Origin: Nymphaea colorata
Taxonomy: Eukaryota; Streptophyta; Magnoliopsida; Nymphaeales; Nymphaeaceae
Assembly (NCBI RefSeq): GCF_008831285.2
Contig: NC_045139.1
Coordinates: forward strand, 29,987,206-30,051,205
Direction: 5' to 3'
Length of the DNA: 64,000 nt
Shown here: piece by piece, positions 1 to 12,236 of the stretch
Numbering within the stretch: the stretch's first letter is position 1
How the letters are laid out: each line of letters begins with the position of its first letter
Notes under the pieces: model-generated
Told to the model about the DNA's origin: nothing
What the model saw: the letters and a program-made list of their open reading frames with translations, nothing else
Database searches by the model: none
Program-made: the position numbers and the translations under genes

Positions 1-128
1 CGATTATTCCTTTGAAATAAAAAGCCCACAACATCGCCAAAGTAAGAAAATCACCGTATTTCTAACTAAATCAACAAGTCATTACCGAACCCTTGAAATT
101 ACAAGTAAAGAAAGAAACACAAACCCAC

Positions 129-693
129 CTCCTCTACGGCCTTCTCCCTCTGACGTTCGGACAATCTCAAGGCTTTAATCTCCGCCTGGGCCTCACTTAA
201 CTCCCGCTCCTTATCTGCAGATACGAAATAATAGTGTAATAACTTCACAGTGAGAACCAGGAGGTGGGACGGGAACGGGGTGAGAAAGAGAGAGAGAGAG
301 AGAAGGAAACACATTTTCTAATCCACACTATGATGGAAGAGAATCCTAGAAAATGGCCCCCTAAAAACCTACTTTTGGGTAAAAAATCGGTTGAACAAAG
401 TGAGAGGACTCACCTCTGACTTCATTCTCGAGCCGATTAAGCTCAACCTTGACCGGATCCGAGCCGTGCAAGAGATTGATAAACTCGTCGGCGTCAAGGC
501 TCGGCCGGATCATGCTCTTCTTCTTCACCTTGAACGAGCCGGAAACCGTCAACCCCGGGGCAGGTGGAGGCGCCGGTCCGTTTCCGCTACAGCTGAGCTC
601 CGACAACAGGGAGCCCTCCGCTCCTCCGCCTCCACCCTCTCCCGAAGCATCTCCCATTCCTAATTTCACCGGATCTGCGTCCCTCGCATCCAA
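129..693 (-). CDS. MAP70: MAP70 microtubule-associated protein, N-terminal two exons (partial)
   Basis: Plant-specific MAP70 proteins bind cortical microtubules through long coiled coils. Exon 1 is 414-693 (ATG at 691-693, donor GTGAGT at 413) and exon 2 is 129-214 (acceptor CTGCAG at 215-220, donor GTGGGT at 128). Joining them restores a GAT codon and one continuous frame. The protein starts with a Gly/Pro-rich, low-complexity stretch, then carries the family signature RPSLDADEFINLLHGSDPV followed by NEVRDKERELSEAQAEIKA and KALRLSERQREKAVEE, the start of the first coiled coil. About 122 residues are present against the 550-650 usual for the family, so the remaining exons lie beyond the left edge. 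Family identity is seen directly in the conserved block. Which MAP70 paralogue it is cannot be told. Confidence 0.93.
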
Positions 694-1200
694 ACCCTAA
701 ACTCCCGACCACCGAAGCCCCGGCAGAACCGGAAATCACCCCGCTGCGGCCCCTCAAAACCTCTCGATTAGGCAATGCCGCGGCTCAAGTCGATCAGGAG
801 CCCAAAAAAGAGGGTTTTGAAGCTGGAACTGCGTTTCAAACACCCCAGTCCCTCTATTTCCCTCACTCCTCTTCTGCTTCTTCTTCTTCTTCTTCTCCTC
901 CTCCTTCTTCTTCTCCTTCTGTTTCTCCTTACGCAAAGCGGGAGTGTGTGTGTGGAAGGAGAGACGGACGGGAAGAGAAGCGGAGGGAACAGAGAGAGCA
1001 AGCGAGGAGTGATTTTTCCTTTTCTATTAGACGGTCATTTTTTTAATCCCAAAAAGACGGCAGACTTCTCCTTTTATCGGCTCCTCTTCCAGTTTGAACT
1101 GAACGAAAACCGAGTCGGAAACGTACGACTCGGTATTCACCCGGCTCGAGTCAACAAACACTTATCGGATATTGGCGGTGATCTGAAACGGTTTTGAAAT
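694..1200 (-). promoter_or_regulatory. Probable 5' leader and proximal promoter of MAP70
   Basis: This stretch lies directly upstream of the MAP70 start on the minus strand. It holds a pyrimidine-rich block at about 866-935 on the plus strand, read as GAA/GAG repeats on the minus strand, which is typical of plant 5' leaders. Open frames across it are low-complexity translations of the repeat and are not called. No clear TATA box was identified, so the transcription start is not placed. Confidence 0.45.
866..935. repeat. (CTT)n/(CTC)n microsatellite
   Basis: Imperfect run of CTT and CTC triplets on the plus strand inside the likely MAP70 leader. Triplet repeats of this kind in plant 5' leaders are often length-polymorphic. 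Confidence 0.85.
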
Positions 1201-2689
1201 CCGTTCAGGATGAGAGTTGTCAGAAACGCGTACATTGTCTGTAAAAGCATATATTATATTCAACCAATTATTATACAATAAGAATTCACGATCCAGAGTT
1301 GACCTGATCCAGATCCAGACCTGGTGATATAGTGGCCCACTGGGCCTGGTTTTAACGTGGGTCCTAACTCTTCCGAATCTGAAGTCCGGGGAGTGAGGAT
1401 TCCCCCCGGTTCGACTTTTCCCGTTCCGATTCGGTAAGGAAAACACGGATGTAGTTTGGGATCGTATCGGTTTCAGCTCCGCCACCGTCCGTCGCCGTGG
1501 CGCTTCCCGCCCCCACCTCCCCCCGGCTTTGCTTGTACGCAGCGAAGGCTTCCGCCGAAGGACGAAAATGCCCCTGACAATGAAATGCCTCTTCTGCCCT
1601 CTAGATTTCCGCTTAATGACATAATACTCCAAGCTTCTACAACCGCGGCGGAGTCACAGGTTTCCCGCTTTGCCCTTCATCTTTTCCCATAAAGACGTGG
1701 CCATCCTTCTCATGCTTTGCCGCACTCTCTCTCCCGCTTCTTTCGTTTCTTAACGCTAAATATAATGAGCGATAGCCTTTTAATTATGAAAATTTAATAA
1801 GGCGGCAACTTCCTTTGAGATGCGAAGATATAATGCCCTGAATCAATGAGGAGGTGTGGCTTCATTTATCTTGCCACCAGTCCCAACTAGCTATACTAAC
1901 TTAATTGAAACATAAATAAAAATGAAACATTTAAATTCGAATGGGTTAGTTATTGTGCATATCCAATGCATGTTGAATTTATTATTGTAGTTTGTAATAT
2001 TATTATCTAACGTGTTCATGTAGATAAGCAGAAGCAAGTAGTAATTTATAATATTCTATGTAACAAGAAACCTTCATTTTGAATCTAACGTCACAAGGTC
2101 ACCCTGTATTGTTAATCATTTACAGGGCCACCCATTTCCTCGTTATTGCATCGTCATCTTGATGTAAGGCATCTTATGAAATACCAAATCACACAAGTAA
2201 TGTTTTGAATCACGTTTTTATATGTATTTGTGTATAAGTACATGTGTATGTTTGTGGCGCTACAAATTTTATAAAATTTGTCGATTCATCTAAATTATAA
2301 CCACTTTATGAGAGAGAAAGAACCAATAAAGTGAGAGTACATAATAAAATTTTGGGACAAGAAGTCTTCTAATACAAAACTAAACCGCAAAAATAAAATA
2401 AAACAATAATATATACAAGACAACAACGTAATAAAACAGAATAAGAGGAGTAAAGAGAGAGTGAATAGACAGAACGGCAAAGTCACCCAGCAACAAATGA
2501 AAGACGGTGTCGTAGTTGAATAGCAAAGTGGACATCTCTCTGCACAAGACGTGCCATGGAATTCGACAATGAAGAGGTGCTCTTGAAAACCATGTTGTTG
2601 TACTCCTCCCAAATGCGCCACCAAGATGATATATGCCACAGCTTCCACACACGACCTCAAGAAAAGAGCTAAGTGTAGGAGGTGGGCTT
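1201..2689. other. Intergenic, no gene recognised
   Basis: The first 500 bases are GC-richer and the rest is AT-rich. The open frames here have no recognisable domain and composition typical of chance frames. No RNA gene or named element was identified. Confidence 0.5.
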
Positions 2690-3065
2690 TCAATCAAATT
2701 GATCAGGTGGCTGGCTTTTAAGCCCTTTTTTTATTTTTTTTTCTCTCTCTCTTTGTCTCTCCCTCTCCCTTAGCTCCTCTCAGGGGGCTTGCGGGAGCTC
2801 CATCAAGTGGCACCGGCACTGCCGATGGAACCCGGTGGACCTGCCAAAGCTCCGCCAAGTGGCACTGGCACTGCTAATGGAACCCGGCGGGCCTGCTAGA
2901 GCTCCGTCAAGTGGCACTGACGATAGAACCCGGCCGGTTCATGGAGTGGGTGGGAGAGAAAATGGAAAGTTGGAGAAGGAAAAGAAAAGAAAATAGTGAG
3001 CCCAAGAAAGTGAAAAGATATATATATATACATCTGAGCCATCTGTTAAACGATCCATATGGACT
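2690..3065. mobile_element. Candidate foldback-like non-autonomous element, copy 1
   Basis: The left end carries a GTGGCTGGC-type motif and the right end carries CATCTGAGCCATCTG, weak inverted relatives of each other. A CT-rich arm follows on the left (2735-2780), then a GC-rich core with tandem repeats (2796-2937), then a GA-rich arm (2945-3010). The same order of ends, arms and core occurs at 27887-28375. No transposase frame is present. The boundaries are approximate and no target-site duplication was established. Confidence 0.35.
2796..2937. repeat. 52-bp GC-rich tandem repeat, about 2.7 copies
   Basis: Copies begin at 2796, 2848 and 2900 with AGCTCC(A/G)(T/C)CAAGTGGCAC. Each continues into a GGAACCCGG block. 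The third copy is shortened by about 10 bases. The surrounding DNA is AT-rich, so the array stands out by composition. Confidence 0.85.
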
Positions 3066-4805
3066 CTCCATCGAACAGCCTACAAGCAAGCATGTGTCAG
3101 CGTTCAATTTTGTTATATATATACATATATGATTCTTTAACTGGTTCAGCTAAGTTGTAGGATCCAGTGAAGAGATCATGTGGTGTGGAGCTGATAATTT
3201 TCATTCCGTGCAATTAGTTTGGGTCCTTGTCATATTCCAGAATTAGAATCCGGTTTCCCCACGTACTTGCATATAAAAATCCGAGTCTGATCATACCATA
3301 GAAGAAGATGGTATGTTGCTTAGATCTGATCGTCGGTACATATGCCAAACTGCTCTTGCACGGTTTTGGAAGGGATGAACTCTGGACCCAAGGTGGACCT
3401 GATGCCCTACAAGAGAATCTGGTTCAGATCCAGATTTGGCTTCTGAATTCCTTGTTTGTATTCGCCAGATCCCGTCGTCCCCTGCTATAAAAGGCTGCCA
3501 CAAAGAATCAATCATCCGTTGTAAATCGAACGGGTGGCAAACAGATCCAACTGATTCCTGAGTGCCACGTGTCATTTTTAGTAACTTTTTTATATATTTT
3601 TTCAATATACAATAATTTAATATTTTTGTTGATTCAATTCAAACACCAAGATCCAGATCCCGTACTACGGATCCAACCAGCTTGCAACCCTAGTTGGTGG
3701 TCCTTGGTAGTTGGTAGAAGTGAAGGTTTGGGTTGGTGAAAGAATTTTTGGGGCCGAATCTAACCACATGACTATCTCTCTCTGTAACATTATTGAAAAG
3801 AAAGCAGTCTTGGACGACAATCTATTCAATGAGGGGTTGAAATTTTTCGGCCATTCTGCCTTCTATCCAAATCACGACTACTTGATACAATGCATCTGCA
3901 GTGAGCCGAAGCCGAAGGATTTCACCATGCACAGAGAAATCCAAAGATCATTGATAGTGTTACCAATATTTTCTCATAACTAGAAAAGCAAAAGACCCTG
4001 AAATCTTGCTTCGAGGAGCTCCTGGCCCACCTTTCGTGGAGAATATGAAGTGTCTCTTTCAGTTCTTTCGCAGAAGAGATATGTTGCTATAGAAAGGTAG
4101 CAGCAGTCGTTTTGATCCATCAAATTCAAGAACATCCTGGAAATTTAGCCCTTTTCGGATTTTAATCAGAACACTCAAAGGGGTTGGCATGGTGTAATAT
4201 CAGGTTTTAGCTGTCATCTGGTATGTCATGGTTCAATTTTGTGAACATTATACTTCTTTCACAAGTTATATATTGCTTTTTGATGCATAAGTGCAACTCT
4301 AATTAGAAGGCTACCCTCCCTCATGTACAATACATATATAATATGCATATTATAACATATAATATACAATATATAGGAGAAATATTTCATGATATTGCCC
4401 AAAATGGGCAACCCACCTTGAGATTATATTATGGAAAAAAAAGTCCCATTACTTTGGGGAACAAGTGCAGATTGCAAGACCAAAGATTATGATACTGCCC
4501 TTTAAACTGTCTCCAAAAACAGGAACTATTAACTTTTGCTGGGGACAATTAATTTAAGTTGGTCTGGTTGGGTTACCTGATTAATGGTTGGGCTTTAAAG
4601 TTAAGATCATTAAAAGACGTCTTTTCCTTTTTGAATTGACTGCCAATTAAAAGTGTGATTAGGAAAAGAACCCAGTTTAGATAACACCCCTTTGTGACTT
4701 TGTCTTCTTCCTTGACCATCCTTTTCAAGCTTGATGATCAGCCATTTGTCTTCTATTAGCCTCCATCTGTAGGACTTTGTAGTTGGCAGTAGATGGTACA
4801 TCAAG

Positions 4806-4827
4806 ATATATATATATATATATATAT
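4806..4827. repeat. (AT)11 microsatellite
   Basis: Uninterrupted AT dinucleotide run in intergenic DNA. Confidence 0.95.
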
Positions 4828-5996
4828 GCTGTAAAGGGTGTATGGCTCCATTCTTAATGGGTAGATGTAGAGAGGCTTGATCTTGATCAGACTGAAGGAC
4901 ATGTTGGTAGTTGAAGAGTATGGTCAGGCATCTAGTTTTCTAATGATAGCTACTTATATTATAAGGTTTTATATCGATATTATCTTATATGATATACGGA
5001 AAGTTGAGTATGGTGTTTGGTAGGTTTTCATTTTTCATTTCATGGAAAGTCCAGCACACGAATCCATATTCAGTAACAATCAGTTATCAATTCAACTTTA
5101 TTTGGAGATAATATAGACATGCACGAATACCAGTAAGGCTAATTTATAATGCCGATAGTTGTATGAAGCCAAGAACTTGATCCGGCATTTAACTGGATCC
5201 GAAGCATGGTTGCCTTGAATAGATATATCAAGTGTCACAAAATCCATTTTGTAAGCCACTGAACAAACACAAGATACACTCACTTATCTCATTAAAATGT
5301 GATGCACGCCTTATAGCGATCCATCGTGAGACTGCCCATCTATGACACGCAGTCATGAAGGAGGTTCTCTGAGGCATTGTCTCTAGTGAGTGACTGTTTA
5401 GTATAAGTTTGAGATAAAGAGAGAAAATATTGTTTTTGTTTTTGTTTTTGATTTAAGGGTGCATATCAACCCCTTCAAATATGTTTTAGGGGAATGTTTG
5501 ACAGGTGGAGACATTCTATTTCTTTACCTGGTAGAAGGAAGGGAGGAATATCCCTCCTCTATCAAACGCTGGTGAATGGTTGAAAGTTCTCCCTAGTTTA
5601 CCTCGGTTTTTGTTTTCAGTGACAACAGATGGTTGGACTGTCTTATCACCGTAACTCGTGTGCATTACAAACATTGGACAAGAATTCCCTCCGTCATCAA
5701 ACACGCTAATATAGATATGGATGTGTGTCTGAGAGAGAGAGAGAGATAGGGCGTCTGAAACACCCAATCTCGTGGCAGTGCATCTGAGACAGGATATCTC
5801 GTAGTCTCGTCAGAGTTTCCAAATCAAGGGCATTTTCGTAATTAGGACAAGAGGGAAGGAGGGGCAGAGCGGGAAAGTGTGTGGCAGTGAGAAGCACCAG
5901 AAAGTCGAAAAACAAAAGAAAGGTCGAGCTCCGTTGGCACCCCAACGGCCATAACTCTACCTTGATACCAAACGAGGGAAAAGAGTAAAGCAAGAT

Positions 5997-6019
5997 TCTC
6001 TCTCTCTCTCTCTCTCTCT
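5997..6019. repeat. (CT)n microsatellite
   Basis: Uninterrupted TC dinucleotide run immediately before a 51-bp tandem duplication. Confidence 0.95.
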
Positions 6020-6021
6020 AT

Positions 6022-6121
6022 AGAAACAAAGAGTAAAGGAACATACTGTTGTTATTCGACGAATCGACAGCTAGAAACAAAGAGTAAAGGAACATACTGT
6101 TGTTATTCGACAGCTAGAGGC
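6022..6121. repeat. 51-bp tandem duplication
   Basis: The block starting AGAAACAAAGAGTAAAGG at 6022 is repeated from 6073 with near identity through GTTGTTATTCGAC. The spacer between copies includes a short GAATCGACAG duplication. The near identity implies a recent event. Confidence 0.9.
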
Positions 6122-6193
6122 CTAACCCTGATTCCTTTCTTCTCAATCCAAATTTTGGTATCCCTCTATGTTTAAAGCATGTCTTCACATCTC

Positions 6194-6205
6194 GCTTTCT
6201 CTCTC

Positions 6206-6241
<36 letters not shown>

Positions 6242-6252
6242 GAGAGAGAAGC
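6194..6252. repeat. AT-centred perfect-type hairpin flanked by CT/GA arms
   Basis: GCTTTCTCTCTCTTC at 6194-6208 is the reverse complement, with one extra base, of GAAGAGAGAGAAGC at 6239-6252. The centre is an (AT)n run. The whole block can fold into a stem of about 28 base pairs. Confidence 0.85.
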
Positions 6253-6464
6253 TGAAATCCTCCAGTCATTTTGAGTTCCATCCAATCACAACCATCGAAA
6301 ATGATGAGTGAAAATGAGTTTGTATTAGTCGACAGAACTCTATGTATTAGACTTTGGTTCGAATACAACTTGCTTCATGTTGTGAATTATTTAGATGTTT
6401 TCTTTTGCCTTTTTGCTCAATGAGAATTGCAGGTAATATTGGTTTTTTACAATACTCAGAATCA

Positions 6465-6545
6465 ACTTTGGCGTTAGTTTTGCTTTTGTTTAAACGATTG
6501 TAAAGAATAAACTTTGACGTTAGCTTTTCTTTTGTTTAAATGATA
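6465..6545. repeat. 46-bp imperfect tandem duplication
   Basis: AACTTTGGCGTTAGTTTTGC near 6465 recurs as AACTTTGACGTTAGCTTTTC near 6511, both followed by TTTTGTTTAAA. One of several short duplications clustered within 800 bases. Confidence 0.8.
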
Positions 6546-6582
6546 GCTGTATGAAGTTGGGTTGGGTGCTTGAAGTTACATA

Positions 6583-6687
6583 TTTTCATATAAAATATAG
6601 AAAAAGTGAAGGAACCTTAATCTAGTACATACTAATTTTCATATAAAATATAGAAAAAGTGAAGGAGCCTTACTCTAGTACATGTCT
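6583..6687. repeat. 53-bp tandem duplication
   Basis: TTTTCATATAAAATATAG at 6583 recurs at 6636. Both copies continue AAAAAGTGAAGGA and end near TCTAGTACAT. Confidence 0.9.
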
Positions 6688-7322
6688 TTCAAGGTAAGGA
6701 ATATCGACCAGATGCACTGAGCCATTAAAAAGAAAGACATGTTCAATCACCATTTTTATTAGATGCCGATCCCAGAGATGCCTTAGATCCAATCTAGGAG
6801 AGTTATTGCAAAGAAAGAGATGTTCAATCATCATCTGTGTTAAATATATTTTTTGGTATCAAATCATTGGCTGCATGGCCCCCCCTCTCTCTCTAAAAAA
6901 GTAAATTGCAATTTTGCACATAGGTACATGCAGAGGCATAGAATGTTTCTTTAATATAAATCTCATGACTCCAAAAGGTCTGATGCTGGCAATGCTATAA
7001 GATTCTATCAGAGTACATTTTTCCATAAAACTTCGATAACCAGGAAGAAAACAGAAGCCAGAGAGAGAAAGAGTTGTAACAGATCTTATACTAGACTACG
7101 GTTTCTCGAGCCGTTTGAGAAGCCATTTATTCCTATACACAATACAATACCTGAAAAAGGTTCAAAAGTACTGAATTTTGTTTATCTATTAGTCACTCAC
7201 ACAGGACAAGTAACCAGATAACTTGAGGGTTTACAAAATTCACCTGATGCAGTCCAAGCTGAATTGACACCCAAGCTTATGCTTTGATAACAGTAGCTAT
7301 GAAGACATTAATGAACAGATTT

Positions 7323-7736
7323 TCATTTCAACGTCGAGAATGAACTTATGGATGTCTGTTCATATGAGGCATCCCAGTTCCTACCGTCAAAATGCCTGAT
7401 CTCAACATGGGTCAGTGTGCCTGGATCAACACAGTTGACTGTTACAGCAATGCCGTCTGGATTTGACCTTGGAATATAAAATGAAGTGATTCCACAGATC
7501 TTACAGAATGTGTGCTTTGCTGTATGGCTACCAAAGGTGTAAGTAGTCAGCCACTGTTCACACGACTCCCCAATCAGCTTGAACTTCGACTGTGGAACAA
7601 TGAAGTGAATGTTACCCCGCATAAAACAGTCAGAACAGTTGCACTTCCATGCAACTACATGCCGCGGTGCTTCCACTTGCCACCGGATGCGTTTACAGTG
7701 GCAGCCACCACTGTGAATTGCAGTATCAGAACTCAT
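7323..7736 (-). CDS. CENP-V/GFA-domain zinc-binding protein
   Basis: Complete 137-residue protein in one exon. The GFA (glutathione-dependent formaldehyde-activating)/CENP-V fold binds zinc through clustered cysteines, all visible here: GGCHC (Cys12, Cys14), CNCSDC (Cys32, 34, 37) and FCKICG (Cys78, Cys81). The segment KHTFCKICGITSFYIPRS and the following NPDGIAVTVNCVD are characteristic of the short plant CENP-V homologues, and the length fits them. The ATG at 7734-7736 is preceded by an in-frame TAA, so translation cannot extend upstream without splicing. The plant role is poorly defined: sequence databases label relatives as carbon-sulfur lyases by domain only, so no reaction is asserted. 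A possible non-coding first exon lies far upstream near 12.24 kb. Confidence 0.9.
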   Translation of the reverse strand: MSSDTAIHSGGCHCKRIRWQVEAPRHVVAWKCNCSDCFMRGNIHFIVPQSKFKLIGESCEQWLTTYTFGSHTAKHTFCKICGITSFYIPRSNPDGIAVTVNCVDPGTLTHVEIRHFDGRNWDASYEQTSISSFSTLK

Positions 7737-10700
7737 TTAATGTAATAATTTTCTTTGGTGATGAGTCAATTGTCGATGGAAAAAAATAGGCTTCCACCAA
7801 TATAGTGATGGGTTGTAGAGGAAGAACCTTCTCCTGTCAATAGTTCCAAGGTACATCATCCGTCTCCTCACCAATCATCTTCTTAGCCACTGAAGTTAAC
7901 GGAATATTGAACAGAATGTCATTTCAGTTTCACACGGAAATAATGGGGAAACACTAATAAAGTAGTCATTTTCACGCGGAGACCAGATAGTGAGTGTTAT
8001 GTCACATGAACGAAGAACCTGAAGTTAGTAAGGTTTTTTACCGCTTTGATATAGTAAACTAATATAAATAAGGAAACCTTAAACTGATAAATGATAACCA
8101 ATTCAAGTATTCACAAGATTCAAACAACTTACTAAGAAATAGTGAAAAAACTGGCATATATCCAAATTCCTCTGTTGTGTGAGAGAGTTATCTCACTGAT
8201 TACATAACTGAGGCAAACGAAACGTTGACACAGTGCAAAAAGAAACAAGCAAACGCAAAAAGAAATGAAGCCCACATTTTGTTAAGATATCCTGTCATAA
8301 TGATTATGAAAGAATAAGCATTTTTCTAATCTGTAGCCACTTCGTGTATGACGATCATTAACTTGGTTTTCTCATTATTTTCCATCCATAGGAAGAAAAA
8401 ACACATCATAATACTGGGTGAAGAAGCAGCCACCTTGCACCAATAGATGACTAGAAAGATGGAATAATTAACCATTTGGCTCCCTACTAGTCTGCCAAAC
8501 AACCCAACAATTGGTCCCCTTAAATCACCAAGATCGTGATATTCCATCATAATCACTACTTCATATGCTTGGTGGCCCATCATGTAAGTTTCCTATTGCA
8601 TTCATGTAGATAAATGGCACCAGTATTTGGTTAACATGAAAAGTTAGACCAAAACTGAGGAGAACAGAGTTATTTAGTTCATGCTTTAGCATATCAACAC
8701 TTCACCAAGAGTGAACCCACATCCACATGGAAAGATAATTATGAAAACATATGCAAATTATCGTTCACAATTTGCAGATCTATTGGTTTCCTTAAAATCA
8801 AATATAATTTATCAATGCCAAAATTTCTAATATATGTACCCCCTTCTTCTTAAAGAAAAGGAAACCATCAAGTTTCTTTGGTGGGAAACATTGGCTATCA
8901 ACTAGATGCACCCAAAGGTATTTCCCCTAATGATCTTTCTACTGTGCTAAGCCAGAAATGTGGTTGAGAGGGCCACATAAATACAGAATAGAGCGCTCTA
9001 GAGTCATGTTTGTTCTTAAACCAGGAGTACTCATGTCCTGCACCTGTCCACTGGCTCTGCAAATACATTCCAAAGGTGCACTCGTAGATGCATATATTTA
9101 TGCAAAGACAGTAAAGTCTTTGAAGCTGTTACCCTCTGTAGTTGGATATGATTTCTGAATTCAGAAGACAAACTAATTAGGATGTTGGCCATCCTGAAAC
9201 CCTGAAATCAATTCCAAGACATGGCAAAACTAGCACCATTAGTAATAAAAGTTGGAATCAATGGGAATGGCTGAAAAACCAGATGTATCACCCAACATGA
9301 GGTATCCGGACCCCAAACTCTCTTTGGCTGAAGAATCCCTGTTCCAATTCCAAGAATCAAATCATGCTAAAGAAGAAGATAATATAATATTGGGATTGCA
9401 CTAACTTACATGAGAACATTTTAGGTTGCACAATACAACTGAACACCCTGGTCTCTTTCTTTCATGTTAGCTAGTGAGTCATACTAAGGGTGCATATTTT
9501 CTGCTTGTTAATTGTACAAATTTCTGAATTTTTTGTAAGAAATAAGAAAAAGAAAAAGAATGTATATCTCGAGTGTGTAGATAACAACTATGCTCATATG
9601 GATTCTACTAGCTTCTTATGATAATATGACATCTCTTCATCCAAGACACCATTGTCAATGCAAACAAATCAAATAAAACAAAATACTCAAAGAAAATAAA
9701 TATAAATAAGGTATTGAGTTAGATGGCGAAACAAGATATTAAAATGAAATAAAGAAGCAAAGAAAAACAACATCTATCACTACAGGTCCCAAAGATTGAC
9801 ACCTTGTTTCAGTTCCTACAGATCCCTTTCCTATCATCTCATGTTCACATAACCATAAAAAGACAAAGAAGTCCTTTGTAATTCTTTGTCCCTACAATAA
9901 GGAGCAAGGAACTCTAAAGGACCACCAACCACCAAGCAAATTAATGACAAAAAATCCATTACTAGATCCGAGTCACCTTAGCAGGTGGAATGTAATTGCA
10001 CAACTATTAATAAGAATCAAAACAAATGAAAAAATGAGCCTAAGTGAAGAAAGAAGCATGATATGCAAAAAGCAATAAACAGAACGTACTTTCTTCCATT
10101 TTCTTTCTTAATAAAGGGGAACATTGTCAGGATCTCGCAATCCTGAATAGCAAAGGAAAAAAATGAAAGATACTGCACATGCAATAAGACAAAGTCGCAC
10201 CAAAGACATGAACAAGTTGGTATTATCTAGAGTCTAGTATCAGTAGAAAGAGAAGATGCAACAGTTCAAAGAGAAGTTAGCATTAATCAACCAGCCATTG
10301 ACTTACGTGCTGAGAATAATGAGGAATAAGTTGACAGAAAAGTTGAAGTGAACAGACGACATGACAATAACTTATTTCTTTTCCTTCAACTTGATTTGTT
10401 TGAGTGAATTGCACAAGCCGTAAAAGAATGGCATGAATAATGGAATGCATCAGATGCATTGATTGAAGAATACATAGTTGATTAGAAAAAAAAAATCAAA
10501 TAAACCTAAAGGACCTCAATAATTGAATTACAACTTCCATGGAAAAGCAGTGTAATCCATTAAATTTTGCATCGTAACCCAAATAGACTCTATAAGTTCA
10601 GCATATGTTAATTTGCATCTAGTTTTTCCCATTTCAGACTTAGGAGCATTCTTCCTTTCTTGATAGTTGGCAAACTTGCTGATTCAACTTGCAAATTGCC

Positions 10701-12236
10701 TGAGTCAGCTAGGGTCGTCCATCACTAATTATAAGTTCTTTTATTGTATTGAATTGTTGAAAATTGAAGTTTGTTATTTTGTGAATTGTGAATATTATAT
10801 TAATATATGATGGTCTTAAAGTAGTTTTTGTCATGGTGTAAACTTGCATTTTTTTTTCACTCTCATCAACTTGCTAATAAAAAGAGAGCAGAGAATAAGT
10901 GCACACTTATGCTGTCTTCTCCCCAAGTCATTGCCATGTTAGATATCCAACCACTAACTAGTCTAACTTTACTAAATATATACACATACACTCATAATGT
11001 CATTTAATTTTAGCTGAGGAGAAAATTAAACAGAAAATCCCAAAAGACTTATCTTCTTCATCTATTTATGGTAAAAATGTATTATAAAAATTTATGACCT
11101 AACTCAGCCAAGTCACCAAGTCAACTCGCTGAAATGGTAACCCAGCCGCCAGGGAATCCAAGTCTGAGTCACAGGTTTGCCAAGTATGTGGCTAGGACAG
11201 CCAAGAGAAGGCATCCTACAAGGGACCACATGAGCAGGAAGGGCAATGATGAAGTGTCCATCACCGAGAAACCATCGGCAAGATGCACAAAATTCAAGCA
11301 CAGAGAACAAACTTTTTCAATACAGCAAATGGATTGAGAAGACGAAAAAACAATAGCAAGAAAATTTTGCAGCAAAAAAAGAACAGACAATTTCTTTGAC
11401 ATATCAGAAGTAAGAATAGATTGTGAGAAAACCGTTTGTGCATCATAATTAGAAGATAACTTGCGAATTTATGATTAACAAGATATTCCTTCTGGAATTT
11501 TGTTCTCCCCATTCAAATCTTTATTTTTCGCTAGATAGAAAACTGTCAATGCTCCTTCATTTCTCCAACTAGCTTTCTTTAGCCGTTCTCGCATTCAACC
11601 TCACACATCCTCTATTTCAACTAAGGAGAAGAAAGCAAAATCACAAAAATCAGTATAACTGGATCCAACCAACATCACATTAAACTGAACCAAGTCGAGA
11701 ATTCTTATACCGCTTCAGCATTTTGGCATAAAATGGAAGATCCAACGAAAAAAATCAACATTTTCCCATACTTGAAGTTATCGAATACATTGACGATCCT
11801 GCTCGGCTAAACTCTGAACCACACATTGAAGAGCGGACACCAAACCAGGCTCGAGTTCTACCAGAACGAAGCAAACAACGTCTCAATAAATCAATGAAAG
11901 ATAAGAAAGCCACTAAAAGGGCACCAAAATAAAAAGCGAAATCCTCGCCAATCCACCAATTTCTTTCCGCTTTTGCGTTTCACAAAGTCCCCACCAATCC
12001 TACTTTTTCCAAGCTGTGCTGCATCACTGAAAAATTCCTAAAAGTAACGCTACTCTCAGATATTGCACTCGAAGACCTCTTCGGAGATGGAATTTCGACT
12101 GACTCGGTAGATGAGAATTTGGGAGTTGGAAAACGTGTTATACGCGGTGATACACTACTGAATTCATATGACCAGTACAGAAAATGACTGCACAAACATG
12201 GACTAACGTCGTAAGAGGGAGAGAAATTTAACTCAC
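7737..12236. other. Long gene-free AT-rich stretch, possibly a 5' UTR intron
   Basis: No coding family is recognisable on either strand. The DNA is AT-rich with A-rich runs and no large tandem array. It could be intergenic or the first intron of the CENP-V-like gene (see the donor at 12237). Open frames at 8.3-8.6, 11.1-11.5 and 11.98-12.26 kb lack recognisable domains. Confidence 0.45.

Larger units (their letters stand above)
3066..7322. other. Intergenic, repeat-bearing, no gene recognised
   Basis: AT-rich DNA with several small repeats listed separately. An open frame of 90 codons at 3711-3983 (plus) has no recognisable family and no upstream gene-like context, so it is not called. Microsatellites and short tandem duplications concentrate at 4.8 kb and 6.0-6.85 kb. 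Confidence 0.5.

Noticed and set aside
775-1197. 140-codon plus-strand frame with a poly-Leu stretch
   Set aside because: The Leu run is the translation of the CTT/CTC microsatellite in the MAP70 leader. No domain on either side.
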